NCBI RefSeq assembly: GCF_001422365.1
Contig: NZ_LMMT01000001.1
Location: 288,820 to 352,819, forward strand
Length of the DNA stretch: 64,000 bases
Source: Pseudorhodoferax sp. Leaf265
GTDB taxonomy: Bacteria; Pseudomonadota; Gammaproteobacteria; Burkholderiales; Burkholderiaceae_C
Direction: 5' to 3'
Below the pieces are notes generated by a model that ran no database searches, was not told the DNA's origin, and worked only from the letters and a program-made list of their open reading frames with translations. Below, piece after piece: positions 1 to 8,023 of the stretch (within the stretch, counting starts at the first letter, position 1; the number at the start of each line of letters is the position of its first letter). The position numbers were made by a program, and so were the translations under genes.

Positions 1-1054
1 AGCGACAGGCTGTGCGCCATCTCGCGCCAGTCGGTGGCGACCATGTTGGTGGCGGTGGGCAGGCCGGTGGCGCGGCGGAACTCGGCCATGACTTCGCGGC
101 CGCTGAACACGCCTTCGGCGCCGCAGGGGTCTTCCGCATACGCGACGACGCCGCGCATGCGCTGGCCCAGGCGGATGGCGTCCTTGAGCAGCCAGCCGCC
201 GTTGGGGTCCAGCGTGACGCGGGCTTCGGGGAAGCGTTCGTGCAGGGCGGTGACGGCGTCGACCTCCTCGTCGCCGCGCAGCACGCCGCCCTTGAGCTTG
301 AAGTCCTGGAAGCCATAGCGTTCCTGCGCCGCCTCGGCCAGGCGCACGATGGCCTCGGGCGTCATGGCCTTCTCATGGCGCAGGCGGAACCAGGCGTTGT
401 CGGCCTCGGGCTCGCGCCGGTAGGCCAGGTCCGTCTTGTCCCGGTCGCCCACGTAGAACAGATAGCCCAGCATCTGCACGGCCTCGCGCTGCTGGCCTTC
501 GCCGAGCAGGGCCGCGACATGGCCTTCTCATGGCGCAGGCGGAACCAGGCGTTGTCGGCCTCGGGCTCGCGCCGGTAGGCCAGGTCCGTCTTGTCCCGGT
601 CGCCCACGTAGAACAGGTAGCCCAGCATCTGCACGGCATCGCGCTGCTGGCCTTCGCCGAGCAGGGCCGCGACCGGCACCTCCAGGTGTTGGCCCAGCAG
701 GTCGAGCAAGGCGGACTCGGCAGCCGTGACGGCGTGGATGGCCACGCGCAGGTCGAAGGTCTGCAGGCCGCGGCCGCCGCTGTCGCGTTCGGCGAACTGC
801 GTGCGCATGGCGTTCAGCACGGCCTGGTAGTTGCCCACGGGCTGGCCGACGATGAGCGCGCGCGCGTCTTCCAGCGTCTGGCGGATCTTCTCGCCGCCGG
901 GCACCTCGCCCACGCCGGTGTGGCCGGCGTTGTCCGTGAGGATCAGCAGGTTGCGCGTGAAGTACGGGCCGTGCGCGCCCGACAGGTTCATGAGCATGTC
1001 GTCGTGGCCCGCCACGGGCACGACACGCAGGTCTTTGACGATGGGGGTGGACAC
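1..1054 (-). pseudogene. gudD: Glucarate dehydratase, broken by internal tandem duplication and cut by the window edge
   Basis: Enolase-superfamily D-glucarate dehydratase, which converts D-glucarate to 5-keto-4-deoxyglucarate in the cytosol. The GTG start at 1054 has AGGAG at 1061-1065 on the minus strand and gives [16 protein letters not shown]. About 178 residues read normally to HEKA near 519. A second copy of 155 bp then shifts the frame by two and translation stops at 362-364 after about 50 nonsense residues. Beyond the duplication the correct frame resumes ([11 protein letters not shown]) and carries the catalytic barrel: FKLKGG with the KxK motif, TLDPNG, AEDPCG and [10 protein letters not shown], reaching base 1 with the last third of a roughly 450-residue protein missing. 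As written the product lacks all catalytic residues. It is the distal gene after a Bug binding protein and kdgD. An assembly error or a mixed population is the main alternative to a true mutation. Confidence 0.9.
364..673. repeat. 155-bp imperfect tandem duplication inside gudD
   Basis: Positions 364-518 and 519-673 are copies of the same 155-bp segment. They differ at only two bases: 462 (a) versus 617 (g), and 483 (c) versus 638 (a). The second difference changes Asp to Glu in the encoded [10 protein letters not shown] stretch. 155 is not a multiple of three, so the duplication shifts the frame. The junction at 518/519 shows almost no microhomology. Confidence 0.95.
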
Positions 1055-1075
1055 GAGAGTCTCCTGAAGGGGCGC

Positions 1076-1100
1076 GGGGCCCGCCGGCATGGCGGGCCCC
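1076..1100 (-). other. Strong hairpin between kdgD and gudD
   Basis: A perfect inverted repeat with 10-bp arms (GGGGCCCGCC at 1076-1085, GGCGGGCCCC at 1091-1100) and a 5-nt loop lies in the 59-bp gap between kdgD and gudD. No T-tract follows on the minus strand, so it is more likely an mRNA stability or partial attenuation element than a terminator. Confidence 0.6.
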
Positions 1101-1113
1101 GAGGGAGCGAAGC

Positions 1114-2025
1114 TTACTGCGGGCCGAGCTTTTGGATCAGCGCCGCGAGTTCTTCCATCTCGTTCGGCTTGAGGTCGGACAGCGGTGCGCGCACCGGGCC
1201 GCCGTCGTGGCCGACGATCCTGGCGCCGGCCTTGATGATGGAGACGCCGTAGCCTTCCACGCGGTTGCGGATGGCCAGGTAGGGCATGAAGAACTCCTTG
1301 AGCAGCTTGTGCTGGGTCGCCATGTCGTCGGCGGCCACGGCCTTGTAGAACTCCATCGCCGTCTTCGGGATGAAGTTGAACACCGCCGACGAGTACACCG
1401 GCGTGCCCAGCGCCTTGTAGGCCGCGGCATAGACCTCGGCCGTCGGCAGGCCACCCAGGTAGGAGAAGCGGTCGCCCATGGCCATGAAGATGGAGGACAT
1501 GGTCTCGATGTTGCCCACGCCGTCCTTGAAGCCGATCAGGTTCGGGCAGCGGTCGGCCAGGATGCGCAGCGATTGCGGCGTGAGCTTGGTGCGGTCGCGG
1601 TTGTAGACGATGACGCCGAACTTCACGCTGTTGCAGACCTGGGCCACGTGCTCGATCAGGCCTTCCTGGCCGGCTTCGGTCAGGTAGTGCGGCAGCAGCA
1701 GGATGCCGTGGGCGCCCAGGCGCTCGGCTTCCTGGGCATGGGCGATGGCGGTGCGCGTCGGGCCGCCGGCCCCGGCGATGATCGGCACCTTGCCGCGGCA
1801 GGTGTCCACCGCGGTCTTGATGACCTGGCTGTATTCCTCGCCGGCCAGCGAGAAGTACTCGCCCGTGCCGCCGGCGGCGAACAGCGCGCTGGCGCCGTAG
1901 GGGGCCAGCCATTCCAGGCGCTCGATGTAGGTCTTGGGGCGGAAGTTGCCTTGCTCGTCGAAGTCCGTGATCGGGAACGACAGCAGGCCGGAGCCCATGA
2001 TGGATTTGAGTTCTTGCGGATTCAT
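1114..2025 (-). CDS. kdgD: 5-dehydro-4-deoxyglucarate dehydratase
   Basis: 303-residue class I aldolase-superfamily enzyme (DHDPS/NAL fold) that dehydrates and decarboxylates 5-keto-4-deoxy-D-glucarate to alpha-ketoglutarate semialdehyde. The family signature GGTGE is at residues 52-56, the Tyr at about 141 lies in VIVYNR, and the Schiff-base lysine is K167 in [10 protein letters not shown]. The length is normal. The ATG at 2025 has GAGGA upstream. It sits between the Bug binding protein and gudD, and the three form one leftward operon. The next enzyme, alpha-ketoglutarate semialdehyde dehydrogenase, is not in this window. Confidence 0.95.
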   Translation of the reverse strand: MNPQELKSIMGSGLLSFPITDFDEQGNFRPKTYIERLEWLAPYGASALFAAGGTGEYFSLAGEEYSQVIKTAVDTCRGKVPIIAGAGGPTRTAIAHAQEAERLGAHGILLLPHYLTEAGQEGLIEHVAQVCNSVKFGVIVYNRDRTKLTPQSLRILADRCPNLIGFKDGVGNIETMSSIFMAMGDRFSYLGGLPTAEVYAAAYKALGTPVYSSAVFNFIPKTAMEFYKAVAADDMATQHKLLKEFFMPYLAIRNRVEGYGVSIIKAGARIVGHDGGPVRAPLSDLKPNEMEELAALIQKLGPQ

Positions 2026-2058
2026 GTTGGTGTCCTCGTTGTCGAGTGGGTCAAAAAA

Positions 2059-3030
2059 TCAGTCGAGCTTGATGCCGGCGGCCTGCACCACGGTGGCCCA
2101 GCGGGCGCGTTCCTTGGCGAAGAACTGCTCTTCCTCGGCCGGTGCCATGGTCACCACCTCGGCGCCCTGCCCGGCCAGGCGCGAGCGGATGTCGGCCGAG
2201 CGGATCACCGTGATCAGCTCCTTGTTCAGGCGCTGCACGATGGCGTCCGGCGTGCCGCGCGCCACGCGCACGCCCTGCCAGGTGCCCGACTCGTAGCCCG
2301 GCACGCCCTGCTCGGCAATCGTCGGCGTGTCGCCCACCAGCGGCATGCGCGTGCCCTTGGACACCGCCAGCAGCTTGAGCTTGCCGCTCTGCACATGCGG
2401 CAACGTGGCCAGCATGCCGTTCATGAGCACCTGGGTCTGGCCGCCCACGGTGTCCTGGATCGCCTGCACGCCGCCCTTGTAGGGCACGTAGACCCACTTG
2501 GCGTTGGTGGCACGCTCCAGCGCCACGCCGGCCAGGTGCGGTGCACTGCCAGTGGCGGTGACGGCGAAGTTCAGGTCCGTGGTCTTGGACAGCGCCACGA
2601 GCTCCTTGAGGTTGTTGGCCTTCACGGACGGGTGCACCACCAGCAGGTGCGGCGAGTAGGCCAGCATGGTCACGCCACGCAGGTCCTTGGACGGGTCGAA
2701 CGCGAGCTTGGTGTAGACCGAGGGGCTGATCGCCAGCGCGCCCACGTCGCACAGCAGCAGCGTGTAGCCGTCGGGTTGGGACTTGGCGACGAAGTCGGCG
2801 CCCAGGTTGCCGTTGGCGCCGGCCTTGTTTTCCACGATCACCGTCTGCTTGAGCGCATCGGCCAGCGGCACGCTGATGGCGCGCGCGATGATGTCCGACG
2901 ACCCACCCGGCGGGTAGGGCACGACGATGCGGATCGGCTTGCTCGGCCAGTTGTCCTTGCCCTGGCCGAAGCTCGGCAGGGCGACGGAGGCGGCAGCGGC
3001 GGCCAGCAGTTCACGGCGTTTCAGTTGCAT
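2059..3030 (-). CDS. Bug/TctC-family tripartite tricarboxylate transporter binding protein
   Basis: 323-residue periplasmic solute receptor. The N-terminus MQLKRRELLAAAAASVALPSFGQG is an exported-protein signal with a basic region before the hydrophobic stretch. The mature part has the Bug hallmarks KPIRIVVPYPPGG, a VENKAGANGNLG stretch and a VPYKGG stretch. The ATG at 3030 is chosen over an upstream in-frame ATG at 3072 because GAGGAGACC lies just before it and 3072 lies inside the promoter. No TctA or TctB membrane partner is present, so it is an orphan receptor as is common in betaproteobacteria. First gene of the glucarate operon, so an aldarate or uronate ligand is inferred. Confidence 0.85.
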   Translation of the reverse strand: MQLKRRELLAAAAASVALPSFGQGKDNWPSKPIRIVVPYPPGGSSDIIARAISVPLADALKQTVIVENKAGANGNLGADFVAKSQPDGYTLLLCDVGALAISPSVYTKLAFDPSKDLRGVTMLAYSPHLLVVHPSVKANNLKELVALSKTTDLNFAVTATGSAPHLAGVALERATNAKWVYVPYKGGVQAIQDTVGGQTQVLMNGMLATLPHVQSGKLKLLAVSKGTRMPLVGDTPTIAEQGVPGYESGTWQGVRVARGTPDAIVQRLNKELITVIRSADIRSRLAGQGAEVVTMAPAEEEQFFAKERARWATVVQAAGIKLD

Positions 3031-3067
3031 CAAGGTCTCCTCGGGTCGGTGCGGTGCGATGAAGTCA

Positions 3068-3080
3068 GTCATCGTACAAC
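3068..3080 (-). promoter_or_regulatory. GntR-type operator in the glucarate operon promoter
   Basis: On the minus strand this reads GTTGTACGATGAC, matching 11 of 13 bases of the palindrome GTTGTACGACAAC that precedes the GntR gene at 3944-3956. It covers the -10 element of the operon promoter, so binding would block RNA polymerase. Confidence 0.7.
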
Positions 3081-3100
3081 CAAAGACGAGCCGCTGCCAA
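3071..3100 (-). promoter_or_regulatory. Sigma-70-type promoter of the Bug-kdgD-gudD operon
   Basis: On the minus strand, -35 TTGGCA (3100-3095) and -10 TACGAT (3076-3071) are separated by 18 bp, and the Bug gene starts about 41 bp past the -10. The -10 is inside the GntR-type operator. Confidence 0.65.
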
Positions 3101-3118
3101 GTTTTTTATGCAACGGGT

Positions 3119-3919
3119 TCAGGCCGATGCGCCGGCCGAGCGCTGGGCGGCTTCCTGCGCCAGGCGCAGCCGTTCGCGGCTGTTGGTCAGGTGGATGCGC
3201 ATGGCGGCGCGTGCGGAATCGGGATCGCGGCGGGCGATGGCGGCGTAGATCTCCTCGTGCTCGCGGTTCACGCGCACCAGGTACTCGCCGCGCCGGTCGT
3301 GGTTGCGGATCGCGCTCACACGGGTGCGCGGGATCAGCGTGGTGCCCAGGTGCCCCATGATGTCGGCGAAGTACGGATTGCCCGTCGCCTGGGCGATCTG
3401 CAGGTGGAAGCTGAAGTCGTGCTGGACGGTGTCGCCGCCGGCCACCACATTGGCCTCGAACGCGTCGAGCGCCTCGCGCAGCCCGCGCAACTGCTCCTCC
3501 GTGCGGCGCAGCGCGGCCAGCCCCGCCGACTCGGTTTCCAGGCTGATGCGCAGCTCCAGCACGGCCAGCACATCGACCGTGGTGGCGATGTCCGAGCCCT
3601 CCAGCCGGAACATGCCGGCCGCGCGCGGCGGCAGCACGAAGGTACCCACGCCATGGTGCGTCTCCACGAGGCCGGAGGCCTGCAGCTTGGACAGCGCCTC
3701 GCGCACCACGGTGCGGCTCACGCCATAGGCCTGCATGATGGCCGACTCGGTCGGCAGCTTGTCACCGGTGCGCAACTGCTGGCTGCGGATCTTCTCCGAG
3801 AGATCGTCCACCAGGCCATGGGCCAGGCCGCGGCCGCGGCGGCGCGGAACCGGCGCCGCGAACGGCGCTGCGGTGGCAGTGTCGGGCGCAGCGGCCGGCC
3901 CGGTTGACAGCGTGGACAT
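3119..3919 (-). CDS. GntR/FCD-family transcriptional regulator
   Basis: 266 residues. A proline/alanine-rich N-terminus precedes a winged helix (about residues 33-97, with GDKLPTESAIMQAYGVSRTVVREALSKL in two stretches) and an FCD effector domain with metal-binding histidines (DFSFHLQIAQ, MRIHL). It is the probable repressor of the adjacent glucarate operon and of itself. I prefer the ATG at 3919: a good promoter (-35 3955-3950, -10 3931-3926, 18-bp gap) puts the transcript start at or next to this ATG, which implies a leaderless mRNA. The ATG at 3943 lies within the promoter. The effector is likely glucarate or 5-keto-4-deoxyglucarate (inferred from neighbours). Confidence 0.88.
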   Translation of the reverse strand: MSTLSTGPAAAPDTATAAPFAAPVPRRRGRGLAHGLVDDLSEKIRSQQLRTGDKLPTESAIMQAYGVSRTVVREALSKLQASGLVETHHGVGTFVLPPRAAGMFRLEGSDIATTVDVLAVLELRISLETESAGLAALRRTEEQLRGLREALDAFEANVVAGGDTVQHDFSFHLQIAQATGNPYFADIMGHLGTTLIPRTRVSAIRNHDRRGEYLVRVNREHEEIYAAIARRDPDSARAAMRIHLTNSRERLRLAQEAAQRSAGASA

Positions 3920-3925
3920 GGGCTC

Positions 3926-3955
3926 ATCATAGTTCGTTTGCATGTTGTACGACAA
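3926..3955 (-). promoter_or_regulatory. Promoter of the GntR regulator
   Basis: Minus strand: TTGTCG (-35) and TATGAT (-10) with an 18-bp spacer. The -10 ends 6 nt before the ATG at 3919, so the transcript would start at the start codon. The -35 lies inside the operator palindrome, which suggests autorepression. Confidence 0.6.
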
Positions 3956-3956
3956 C
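3944..3956. promoter_or_regulatory. Palindromic GntR-type operator
   Basis: GTTGTACGACAAC is a 13-bp palindrome (GTTGT, central ACG, ACAAC) of the GntR/FCD operator style. It sits in the region between the divergent GntR and LacI genes and nearly repeats at 3068-3080 before the glucarate operon. Confidence 0.7.
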
Positions 3957-4040
3957 AGACCATGGGCGGACCCGCATTTCCCGCGACCGCCCTTCTGTGG
4001 CATGGTTCGCGCCCTGCGTCACTTTCCGGTCGATCCATCC

Positions 4041-5063
4041 ATGACAGTCCCGCGCAAGCGCGCCGCCACCATCCGCGACGTGGCCGAGGCCGCCCAGGTC
4101 TCCACCGCCACGGTCTCCAAGTTCGTCAACGGCAACCAGCGCTTCACGGCCGAGGTGGAGGCCCGCATCGCCCAGGCCGTGCGCCACCTGGGCTATTCGC
4201 TGAACCCGATGGCGCGCGGCATGATCACAGGCCAGACCGGCAACGTCGGCATCGTGATCCTGGACATCCGCAACCCCTACTTCACGAGCCTCGTGAAGGG
4301 CGCCGCGCGCCAGGCCGCCAGCGCCGGGCTCAACCTGATCATCGCGGACGCGGAAGAAAGCACCTCGCCCGAACTCGGTGTGCTGCAGTCGCTGCGCCGG
4401 CGCGTGGACGGCCTCATCGTCAGCGCGCGCCTGCCGGCGCCGGCCATCGAGTCGCTGTTCGACAGCGGCACGCCCGTGGTGTTCTACGGCCGGCCCTCGC
4501 CCTACGAGAAGAACCACAACGTGGGCTGTGACAACTACGCCGCCGCGCTGATGCTGGGCCGCCACCTGCGCGAGCTGGGCCATCGCCGCATCAGCTACCT
4601 GGGCTTCTCGGGCGCGCGCTGGAGCTTCGAGCGCGAGCGCGGGCTCAAGGACGCCTTCAAGGGCGTGGACGCGCACTTCCGCACCTTCGACGCCACGGCG
4701 CCATCGGCCGAGGAAGGCGAGCGCCTGGCCTCCACCGTGCTGCTCTCGCAGGAGCTGGACGACGCCATCGTCACCTACAACGACCTGCTGGCCATGGGCC
4801 TCCTGGTGGAGGCCAAGTCGCTGGGCATCCGCGTGCCCGAGCAGGTCTCGGTGGCCGGCTTCGACAATCTGGCCTACGGCCGGCTCGTGAGCCCGGCGCT
4901 GACCAGCGTGGACATGATGGGCGAGGCCACGGGCGAGCTGGCCATGCGCAAGCTGGTCGGCGTGATCAAGGGGCAGCCCTCCATGCACGAGGACGACGTG
5001 CTGCAGAGCCGCATCGTCGCGCGCGAGTCCACCGGGCCACGGCGGACTAGGGTAAACGATTAG
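4041..5063 (+). CDS. LacI-family transcriptional regulator
   Basis: 340 residues. The N-terminal helix-turn-helix and hinge read ATIRDVAEAAQVSTATVSKFVNG and later YSLNPMARGM. A periplasmic-binding-protein-like effector domain follows (GNVGIVILDIRNPYF, VSVAGFDNL, ALTSVDM). The ATG at 4041 immediately precedes the conserved HTH; the reading frame stays open upstream, but that part resembles no LacI protein. It is divergent from the GntR gene and 185 bp upstream of the uronate dehydrogenase operon, which it probably represses through the TAAACGTTTA site. A uronate-derived inducer is inferred. Confidence 0.9.
   Translation: MTVPRKRAATIRDVAEAAQVSTATVSKFVNGNQRFTAEVEARIAQAVRHLGYSLNPMARGMITGQTGNVGIVILDIRNPYFTSLVKGAARQAASAGLNLIIADAEESTSPELGVLQSLRRRVDGLIVSARLPAPAIESLFDSGTPVVFYGRPSPYEKNHNVGCDNYAAALMLGRHLRELGHRRISYLGFSGARWSFERERGLKDAFKGVDAHFRTFDATAPSAEEGERLASTVLLSQELDDAIVTYNDLLAMGLLVEAKSLGIRVPEQVSVAGFDNLAYGRLVSPALTSVDMMGEATGELAMRKLVGVIKGQPSMHEDDVLQSRIVARESTGPRRTRVND
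5053..5062. promoter_or_regulatory. Possible upstream LacI-type operator overlapping the lacI-type stop codon
   Basis: TAAACGATTA differs from the perfect palindrome TAAACGTTTA at 5143-5152 by one base and lies exactly 90 bp upstream of it. Paired sites at such a distance allow DNA looping. It may be chance, since it lies in the last codons of the regulator gene. Confidence 0.4.
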
Positions 5064-5111
5064 CCTTCAGGGATTGACGGCATCACATCGCTGCAGGACG
5101 ATCACTCCATT

Positions 5112-5131
5112 CGCCTGTTGGCGTATTTTTT
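5112..5131 (+). terminator. Probable weak intrinsic terminator after the LacI gene
   Basis: A short GC stem, CGCC (5112-5115) and GGCG (5120-5123) with a TGTT loop, is followed by TA and a run of seven T. The stem is only 4 bp, so it is weak, but its place between the regulator and the next operon fits. Confidence 0.4.
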
Positions 5132-5142
5132 TCAAGACCAGT

Positions 5143-5152
5143 TAAACGTTTA
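5143..5152. promoter_or_regulatory. LacI-type operator upstream of uronate dehydrogenase
   Basis: TAAACGTTTA is a perfect 10-bp palindrome with the central CG typical of LacI/PurR-family operators. It is about 100 bp before the uronate dehydrogenase start and next to the LacI-family gene. Confidence 0.65.
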
Positions 5153-5248
5153 CCTTTCTTATCTTGTTTCCCTGCCCTGGTGCAACACGAAACTTCTGGA
5201 AAACCCGCTCTGGTCACCCGCTGAATCCACGTTCCATCCTTTGCTGTC

Positions 5249-6076
5249 ATGTCCACTTCGACCTCTTCCGATGTGCCCCGCCTGCCGCGCCTGCTCCTGA
5301 CCGGGGCCGCCGGCGGCCTGGGCAAGGTGCTGCGCGAGCGCCTGGTGCGCTATGCCCGGGTGCTGCGCGTGTCCGACATCGCCGCCCTCGGCGAAGCCCG
5401 CGGCGCGCACGAAGAGGTCGTGCCCTGCGACCTGGCCGACAAGCAGGCCGTCGCCGCGCTGCTGGCCGGCTGTGACGCCATCGTGCACCTGGGCGGTGTG
5501 TCGGTGGAGCGCCCCTTCGAGGAGATCCTCGAGGCCAACATCAAGGGCATCTTCAACGTCTACGAAGCCGCGCGCCGCCATGGCGTCAGGCGCGTGGTGT
5601 TCGCCAGTTCCAACCACGTGATCGGCTTCTACAAGCAGACCGAGAAGCTCGACGCTGGTGTGCTGCGCCGGCCCGACGGCTACTACGGCCTGTCCAAGTC
5701 CTTCGGCGAGGACATGGCGCAGTTCTACTTCGACCGCTACGGCATCGAGACCGTCAGCATCCGCATCGGCTCCTCGTTCCCCGAGCCGCTGAACCGCCGG
5801 ATGATGAGCACCTGGCTCAGCTACGACGACCTCACAGCCCTGGTCGAGAAGGCCTTGTTCACGCCGGGCGTGGGCCATACCGTGGTCTACGGCGCCTCGG
5901 CCAACAAGAACGTCTGGTGGGACAACCACGCCGCCGCCAAGCTGGGCTGGACGCCCCAGGACAGTTCGGAACCGTTCCGCGCCAAGGTCGAGGCCCAGCC
6001 GCCCGTGGCCGCGAACGACCCCAACGCCATCTACCAGGGCGGCGCCTTCACGGCCCAAGGCCCCTTTGGAGATTGA
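5249..6076 (+). CDS. udh: Uronate dehydrogenase (NAD-dependent)
   Basis: 275-residue extended short-chain dehydrogenase that oxidises D-glucuronate or D-galacturonate at C1 to the aldaro-lactone. The Rossmann motif GAAGGLG is at residues 19-25, and the active site comprises Ser120/121 and Y146-x3-K150 (YYGLSK). The length fits the roughly 265-residue family. The short C-terminus (GWTPQDSSEPFR) is also family-like. First gene of a rightward operon. Its lactone product is the substrate expected for the lactonase encoded next, with a stop/start gap of one base. Confidence 0.88.
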   Translation: MSTSTSSDVPRLPRLLLTGAAGGLGKVLRERLVRYARVLRVSDIAALGEARGAHEEVVPCDLADKQAVAALLAGCDAIVHLGGVSVERPFEEILEANIKGIFNVYEAARRHGVRRVVFASSNHVIGFYKQTEKLDAGVLRRPDGYYGLSKSFGEDMAQFYFDRYGIETVSIRIGSSFPEPLNRRMMSTWLSYDDLTALVEKALFTPGVGHTVVYGASANKNVWWDNHAAAKLGWTPQDSSEPFRAKVEAQPPVAANDPNAIYQGGAFTAQGPFGD

Positions 6077-6077
6077 G

Positions 6078-6965
6078 TTGAGCACCGCAGAACTCGTCCT
6101 CGACGCCCGCAACGGCACCGGCGAAAGCCCGGTCTGGCATGCGGGCGAGCAGGCGCTGTACTGGGTCGACATCCCGGGCAAGGCCATCCACCGCTGGTCG
6201 CCCGTGCAGGGCCACCGCCTGTGGGCCACCGCAGAGATGCCGGCCTGCATCGCGGCCACCGCCCAGCCGGGCCGCTGGATCGCGGGCATGGAGACCGGCC
6301 TGTTCGCGCTGCAACTGCAGGACGACGGCCAGGTGCAGGCCGAGCGCCTGGCCGCCGTGCAGCATGGCTCCTCCGCCATGCGCTTCAACGACGGCCGCTG
6401 CGACCGCCAGGGCCGCTTCTGGGCCGGCACCATGTGCCTGGACATGGGTGCAGCCATCCGCGCCGGCGCCTGGTACCGCTACGGCGCAGGCGACACCGCC
6501 CTGCCCGCGCAGCTCAGCGACTTCATCGTGCCCAACGGCCTGGCGTTCAGCCCCGATGGCACGACCATGTACCTGTCGGATTCGCATCCCCAGGAGCAAC
6601 GCATCTGGGCGTTCGACTACGACACCGCCAGTGGCACGCCGTCCAACCGCCGCCTGTTCGTCGACATGAACCCGCTGCCCGGCCGCCCCGACGGCGCCGC
6701 CATCGATGTGGACGGCTGCTACTGGATCTGCGGCAACGACGCCGGCCTCGTGCACCGTTTCACGCCCGACGGCCGGCTCGACAAGTCGCTGGCCGTGCCG
6801 GTCAAGAAGCCTGCGATGTGCGCCTTCGGCGGCCCGCGCCTGGACACTTTGTACGTGACCTCCATCCGGCCCGGCGGCGACCTGTCGGACCAGCCGCTGG
6901 CCGGCGGCGTGTTCGCGCTGGACCCTGGCACCCAGGGCATCGCGGAACCGGCCTTCCAACCCTGA
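6078..6965 (+). CDS. SMP-30/gluconolactonase-family lactonase
   Basis: 295-residue six-bladed beta-propeller lactonase that opens the glucaro- or galactaro-lactone made by uronate dehydrogenase (pathway inference). Family metal ligands are recognisable: Glu in GTGESPVWH near the N-terminus, Asn in [11 protein letters not shown] and Asp in [12 protein letters not shown]. There is no ATG. TTG at 6078 is chosen because GGAG at 6068-6071 gives a 6-nt spacing; a TTG at 6066 in frame is the alternative. It starts one base after the uronate dehydrogenase stop, so translation is coupled. Confidence 0.85.
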   Translation: MSTAELVLDARNGTGESPVWHAGEQALYWVDIPGKAIHRWSPVQGHRLWATAEMPACIAATAQPGRWIAGMETGLFALQLQDDGQVQAERLAAVQHGSSAMRFNDGRCDRQGRFWAGTMCLDMGAAIRAGAWYRYGAGDTALPAQLSDFIVPNGLAFSPDGTTMYLSDSHPQEQRIWAFDYDTASGTPSNRRLFVDMNPLPGRPDGAAIDVDGCYWICGNDAGLVHRFTPDGRLDKSLAVPVKKPAMCAFGGPRLDTLYVTSIRPGGDLSDQPLAGGVFALDPGTQGIAEPAFQP

Positions 6966-6997
6966 TCCCCTTTCACCACCACCACAGAGGACGACAA

Positions 6998-7966
6998 ATG
7001 ACCCGCACCAAAACCCTTCTCGCGCTGGCCGCCAGCGCTTTTGCCCTGTCGGCCCAGGCCGTCGAGTTCCGCTCGGCCGACGTGCACAACAGCGACGACT
7101 ACCCCACCGTGGCGGCCGTCAAGCACATGAGCCAGGTGCTGGCCAAGGAAAGCGGCGGCAAGTACACGATCAAGGTCTTCAACAAGAGCGCACTGGGCTC
7201 GGAGAAGGAAACGCTGGACCAGGTCAAGATCGGCGCGCTGGAGATGAACCGCGTCAACATCAGCTCGCTGAACTCGATCTGCCCGAAGACGCTGGTGCCC
7301 ACCATGCCCTTCCTGTTCGACTCCATCCCGCACATGCGCAAGGTGCTGGACGGCCCGGTCGGCGAGGAGATCCTGAAGGGCTGCGAGAGCCAGGGCCTCG
7401 TGGGCCTGGCCTTCTACGACTCGGGCGCGCGCTCCATCTACGCCAAGAAGCCGGTCAAGACCCTGGCCGACGCCAAGGGCCTGAAGATCCGCGTGCAGCA
7501 GTCCGACCTGTGGGTCGCGCTGGTCGGCGCCATGGGCGCCAACGCCACGCCCATGCCCACCGGCGAGGTCTACACCGCGCTGAAGACCGGCCTGATCGAT
7601 GCGGCCGAGAACAACATCCCTTCCTACGAAGGCTTCAAGCACTACGAGGCGGTGAAGTTCTACTCGCACACCGAGCACTCGATGGCGCCCGAGATGCTGG
7701 TCATTTCCAAGGCCATCTTCGACAAGATGAGCCCGGCCGACCAGGCCCTGTTCCGCAAGGCCGCCAAGGAATCGGTGACCTTCCAGCGCCAGAAGTGGGA
7801 CGAGCAGGAAGCCAAGGCGCTGGACATCGTCGTCAAGGCCGGCTCCACCATCGTCAAGGACGTGGACAAGGCCTCGTTCAAGGCCGCCATGCAGCCGGTC
7901 TACGCCAAGTTCATCAACACGCCGGACCTGCAGCGCCTGGTCAAGGCCGTGCAGGACACGAAGTAA
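6998..7966 (+). CDS. TRAP transporter substrate-binding protein (DctP family)
   Basis: 322 residues with a Sec signal peptide ([21 protein letters not shown], cut before VEFRSADVH). The mature protein shows the DctP fold: [29 protein letters not shown] with the carboxylate-binding Arg, and [17 protein letters not shown]. It captures an organic acid in the periplasm and hands it to the DctQ/M pair encoded next. A uronate or aldarate ligand is inferred from the operon. Start chosen at the ATG at 6998, preceded by GAGG. Confidence 0.92.
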   Translation: MTRTKTLLALAASAFALSAQAVEFRSADVHNSDDYPTVAAVKHMSQVLAKESGGKYTIKVFNKSALGSEKETLDQVKIGALEMNRVNISSLNSICPKTLVPTMPFLFDSIPHMRKVLDGPVGEEILKGCESQGLVGLAFYDSGARSIYAKKPVKTLADAKGLKIRVQQSDLWVALVGAMGANATPMPTGEVYTALKTGLIDAAENNIPSYEGFKHYEAVKFYSHTEHSMAPEMLVISKAIFDKMSPADQALFRKAAKESVTFQRQKWDEQEAKALDIVVKAGSTIVKDVDKASFKAAMQPVYAKFINTPDLQRLVKAVQDTK

Positions 7967-8023
7967 GCCGTTGAACCGGCCGGGCCCGCACGCCGCGGGA
8001 CCGGCCTTCCCGCCGGACACGCC

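Noticed and set aside
362-1912. A 516-residue minus-strand open frame joining kdgD-antiframe sequence to gudD
   Set aside because: It is an open frame running through kdgD out of frame and then into gudD. The real gudD starts at the GTG at 1054 with its own ribosome-binding site.
2046-2062. Terminator after the Bug gene, suggested by six T on the minus strand right after its stop
   Set aside because: No stable stem precedes the T run, and kdgD follows 33 bp later in the same operon.
1132-3360. A 742-residue open frame on the plus strand opposite kdgD and the Bug gene
   Set aside because: Shadow of high third-position GC: it lies antisense to two clearly recognised genes, is rich in His, Gly, Arg and Ala, and has no family motif.
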